From Rhodobacter sp. (GTDB lineage: Bacteria > Pseudomonadota > Alphaproteobacteria > Rhodobacterales > Rhodobacteraceae): a stretch of DNA of 6,587 nucleotides. A program made the position numbers and the translations under genes. The notes under the pieces were generated by a model, which was given only the letters and a program-made list of their open reading frames with translations, had not been told where the DNA came from and did no database searches. Below, piece by piece: positions 4,690-6,587 of this stretch. The stretch is taken from NCBI GenBank assembly GCA_013824045.1, contig PNND01000179.1:1-6587 (forward strand). Reading direction: 5' to 3'. Position 1 is the stretch's first letter. The number at the start of each line of letters is the position of its first letter.

Positions 4690-5904
4690 TCATCTCATCC
4701 GCATCCCGTTCGGATCGAATACCAGTTCCATGTTCTGCCACTGGTCATATTTCTCGGGCGGCAGCGGGAAACCGCGCGCGCCACAGCGGATGATCGCACG
4801 CCGCGCGGCCTCAAAGGCCTGTTGCGTGGCCGTATCGGATTCGCCGTTCGATGCGATCATTGCAATCGACCCTGCATCCGGTACGCCATCCTGCCCCACC
4901 GATACGGCAACCGTCACCGTCGTCCGCAACGCCTCCATCGACAGGGCGCCCACGTTCCAGCAGGCCTGCACCGCCACCCGCAAGGCATCCATCTCTCCGG
5001 CCGTCATCGGCGGCCCGGCAGGCAGGTTGCTTGCGGCGGCCTCGGCGGCTGCAGCCTCGGCGGCTTCGGCTTCGGCAGCCGCAGCCTCCTCGGCCAAGGC
5101 CTCGGCCAGCGCCGCCGCCACCGCATCTTCGGTGGTCGTATCGGGTGCTGGCTCCTCGGGGGTCTCCTCGGGCGTCTCGGTGCTGGCGGCGGCTTCCTCG
5201 ACCGGTTCCTCGGTGGGCTGCACCCGCTCGGGCCGCGACCGGGGCCGCAGGGACGCGGTCATCTCCAACTGCGGCGCATCCTCTTCGGTTTCCACCGCTT
5301 CGGTCACGATCTGCGTCGTGGCTTCCTCGGGCGCGGCAGCCTCCTGCTGCTCCTCGACGATCACCGCCTCCTCAGATGGCACGTCGCTGACCTCTTCGAT
5401 CACCTGCTCGGCCACTTCGGGTGCGTCCACGCTTTCCACCGGCGTCGCCGCCACCCGGTCCACTGGGCGCGGGCGCGGGCGTGCGTCTGACAGCGGCACC
5501 GGGATCGGCTGTTCCACATCCGCAATCGGGGCCACCGGATCGGGCGTTTCGATCAGTTGCGGCACCGCTTCCGTCGGCAGATCCTCGGGCAGTGGCTCCT
5601 CGGGCGGGGCGACCGGCGTGGGCTCTTCGGCAGGCGGTGGCGGCTCTTGCGGCTGCACCGGTTCCGGCGGCTGGATCGCGGGCTCCTCCGGTGCGGGCTC
5701 TTCGGGGGCAGGCTCTTCCGGGGTGGGTTCCGCTGCCGGAGGCGCCGCCGCCATCATCGCATCAAACTCGGCGCTCGACATCAGCGACACTTCGGCCACC
5801 TCAATCTCGGGCAGCGTCGGCGCACGGAACAGCCAATCCCCCAGGATAACCCAGAGGATCACGCCGCCATGCGCGATGCCCGAAATGATCTGACCCTTTT
5901 CCAT
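4690..5904 (-). CDS. tolA: TolA, trans-periplasmic energy-transducing protein
   Basis: TolA is anchored in the inner membrane by TolQ-TolR and reaches across the periplasm to TolB/Pal. The 404-residue protein has the three expected parts. The N-terminal anchor has one transmembrane helix at about 7-26 (ISGIAHGGVILWVILGDWLF). The long linker covers about 52-295. The C-terminal globular TolA domain covers about 297-404, with AVQACWNVGALS, TTVTVAVSVGQDGVPDAGSI and AFEAARRAIIRCG; Cys315 and Cys374 are likely disulfide partners as in known TolA domain III. The linker differs from the Lys/Ala/Glu helix of E. coli. Residues 61-260 contain 54 Asp/Glu, 44 Pro, 8 Arg and no Lys, followed by an alanine/glutamate helix at 261-292. 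The whole protein has only two lysines (3 and 385). It starts 14 bases after tolR; the ribosome site is weak (CAGGGC just before ATG), so it may depend on translation of tolR. Confidence 0.95.
   Translation of the reverse strand: MEKGQIISGIAHGGVILWVILGDWLFRAPTLPEIEVAEVSLMSSAEFDAMMAAAPPAAEPTPEEPAPEEPAPEEPAIQPPEPVQPQEPPPPAEEPTPVAPPEEPLPEDLPTEAVPQLIETPDPVAPIADVEQPIPVPLSDARPRPRPVDRVAATPVESVDAPEVAEQVIEEVSDVPSEEAVIVEEQQEAAAPEEATTQIVTEAVETEEDAPQLEMTASLRPRSRPERVQPTEEPVEEAAASTETPEETPEEPAPDTTTEDAVAAALAEALAEEAAAAEAEAAEAAAAEAAASNLPAGPPMTAGEMDALRVAVQACWNVGALSMEALRTTVTVAVSVGQDGVPDAGSIAMIASNGESDTATQQAFEAARRAIIRCGARGFPLPPEKYDQWQNMELVFDPNGMRMR
5028..5124 (-). repeat. Low-complexity Ala/Glu repeat region of tolA
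   Basis: Codons 261-292 encode a run of Ala with regularly spaced Glu (AVAAALAEALAEEAAAAEAE and onward). At DNA level it is built from repeated plus-strand gcctcggc/gcggc units. It should form a continuous alpha helix leading into the C-terminal domain, which is the only part of the linker resembling the helical E. coli domain II. Confidence 0.6.
5677..5721 (-). repeat. Three 15-bp tandem repeats in the tolA linker (PEEPA units)
   Basis: Codons 62-76 of tolA encode PEEPA three times in tandem. The corresponding 15-base units on the plus strand are similar, of the form (g)caggctcttc(c/g)gg. The repeats lie at the start of the proline/glutamate-rich linker and suggest length change by slippage or unequal recombination. 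Confidence 0.75.
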
Positions 5905-5918
5905 GCCCTGCCCGGCCG

Positions 5919-6395
5919 TCAGCCGCCGTTACCATCAAGTGTCGGGCCACCCGCATCAGTGACCAGACCGATATTATTGAACCCGCCCGCACTCAGCGCG
6001 CCCATCACCTCGGCCACGCGCGCATAGGGGATCGCCCCATCCGCGCGAAGAAAGATCTTGTCCGAGGTCCGCTCCGCCGCGATCGCCGTCAGCCGGGTGA
6101 TCAACTCTGAGGGCGCGGTCTCGGTGTTCTGGATCATCAGCCGCCCATCCGCCGTCATGGTGATGGCCAGCGGCTCTTCCTGCTCGGACGGCAGGGCATT
6201 CGCCGCCGTCTCGGGCAGTTCGATGGGCACCCCCACTGTCAGCATGGGTGCTGCCACCATGAAGATGATCAGAAGCACCAGCATGACGTCGATGAAAGGC
6301 GTGACGTTGATCTCCGACATCGGCCCGCCGCCGCGCCGCCTGCGCCCCCGGCGTCCGCCGCCACCCCCGCCACTCTTCTGAACCCCGGCCCCCAT
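5919..6395 (-). CDS. tolR: TolR, ExbD/TolR-family motor subunit
   Basis: TolR dimerises in the inner membrane inside the TolQ ring and uses the proton motive force to drive TolA. The 158-residue protein begins with a cytosolic Gly/Arg-rich tail (GGGGGGRRGRRRRGGG at 9-24). Next comes the family signature MSEINVTPFIDVMLVLLIIF with one transmembrane helix at about 34-52. Asp36 in TPFID corresponds to the proton-carrying Asp23 of E. coli TolR. The periplasmic domain at about 56-150 includes LPETAANALPSEQEEPLAIT, DKIFLRADGAIPYARVAEVM and GGFNNIGLVTD, which are ExbD/TolR-type elements. The tail PTLDGNGG is short. The ATG at 6395 lies 3 bases after the tolQ stop. The upstream bases within the tolQ 3' end show no strong Shine-Dalgarno, so translational coupling with tolQ is likely. 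The positively charged N-terminus fits the positive-inside rule for an N-in topology. Confidence 0.96.
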   Translation of the reverse strand: MGAGVQKSGGGGGGRRGRRRRGGGPMSEINVTPFIDVMLVLLIIFMVAAPMLTVGVPIELPETAANALPSEQEEPLAITMTADGRLMIQNTETAPSELITRLTAIAAERTSDKIFLRADGAIPYARVAEVMGALSAGGFNNIGLVTDAGGPTLDGNGG

Positions 6396-6398
6396 GGC

Positions 6399-6587
6399 TC
6401 AGGCGTCCAGCTGGCGCGACAGGATGGTGGAAAACTCGTCGGCAAAGCTCTCATATCCGTTCAGGATACGCTCGCTGTCGCTGTTCAGCTTGTTATACGC
6501 CACCACCGCCGGGATCGCCGCCACAAGGCCGATGGCCGTGGCCAGCAGCGCCTCGGCGATACCGGGGGCCACGACGGCAAGGTTGGT
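6399..6587 (-). CDS. tolQ: TolQ, motor subunit (C-terminal 62 residues only)
   Basis: The frame enters at the window edge and ends with TGA at 6401-6399. The visible residues begin [20 protein letters not shown] and continue [20 protein letters not shown] to the terminal LSRQLDA. The stretch from [14 protein letters not shown] through PAVVAYN is the highly conserved last transmembrane helix of the MotA/TolQ/ExbB family, where the Thr in the ATAIGL segment lines the proton path. TolQ forms a pentamer around TolR in the inner membrane. The remaining N-terminal part, with the earlier transmembrane helices, lies beyond the window. The stop is followed by tolR after 3 bases. Confidence 0.95.
   Translation of the reverse strand, partial: TNLAVVAPGIAEALLATAIGLVAAIPAVVAYNKLNSDSERILNGYESFADEFSTILSRQLDA

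Noticed and set aside
3311..5893. An 860-codon open frame on the plus strand opposite tolB and tolA
   Set aside because: It is antisense to two securely identified genes. Its product is low-complexity Ser/Gly/Ala/Thr-rich wherever tolA is Pro/Glu/Ala-rich, which is what complementing GC-rich codons produces, and it has no recognisable domain.

Overview
This window holds a canonical cell-envelope gene cluster, transcribed entirely from the minus strand. Read 5' to 3' along that strand (high to low coordinates) the order is tolQ (3' end only), tolR, tolA, tolB, pal, cpoB/ybgF, tilS, ftsH (5' end only). Base composition is GC-rich. The alphaproteobacterial-type gene order, the CpoB and TolR sequence style, the proline/glutamate-rich TolA and the GTG-initiated FtsH beginning MGNARNIAFW together suggest a member of the Rhodobacterales (Rhodobacteraceae-like). 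Species cannot be named from the sequence.

Layout by coordinate: ftsH N-terminal part (1-446), an 80-base gap with a candidate promoter and an inverted repeat, tilS (stop at 527, start uncertain, about 1756 or 1846), cpoB (1753-2586), pal (2591-3124), an 87-base gap with a good candidate pal promoter, tolB (3212-4576), a 113-base gap with small hairpins and a doubled Shine-Dalgarno, tolA (4690-5904), tolR (5919-6395) and the last 62 codons of tolQ (6399-6587). Gaps within tolQ-tolR-tolA and pal-cpoB are 3-14 bases. No gene-free stretch exceeds 113 bases, and I see no RNA gene, CRISPR array, insertion sequence or prophage gene.

How the genes work together: TolQ and TolR form the proton-driven inner-membrane motor. 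TolA spans the periplasm and carries force to TolB and to the peptidoglycan-binding outer-membrane lipoprotein Pal, which keeps the outer membrane attached to the constricting septum. CpoB is the periplasmic TPR partner that in E. coli links this machine to peptidoglycan synthesis. TilS modifies the CAU anticodon of one tRNA-Ile, and FtsH is the membrane AAA+ protease. The last two are functionally separate but are usual neighbours in this group.

I did not find a new biological system. The points worth a second look are a perfect 22-bp palindrome inside cpoB, the lack of a conventional tilS start at the position homology predicts, candidate internal promoters for pal and ftsH, and a strongly acidic, nearly lysine-free TolA linker with two arginine-proline islands.
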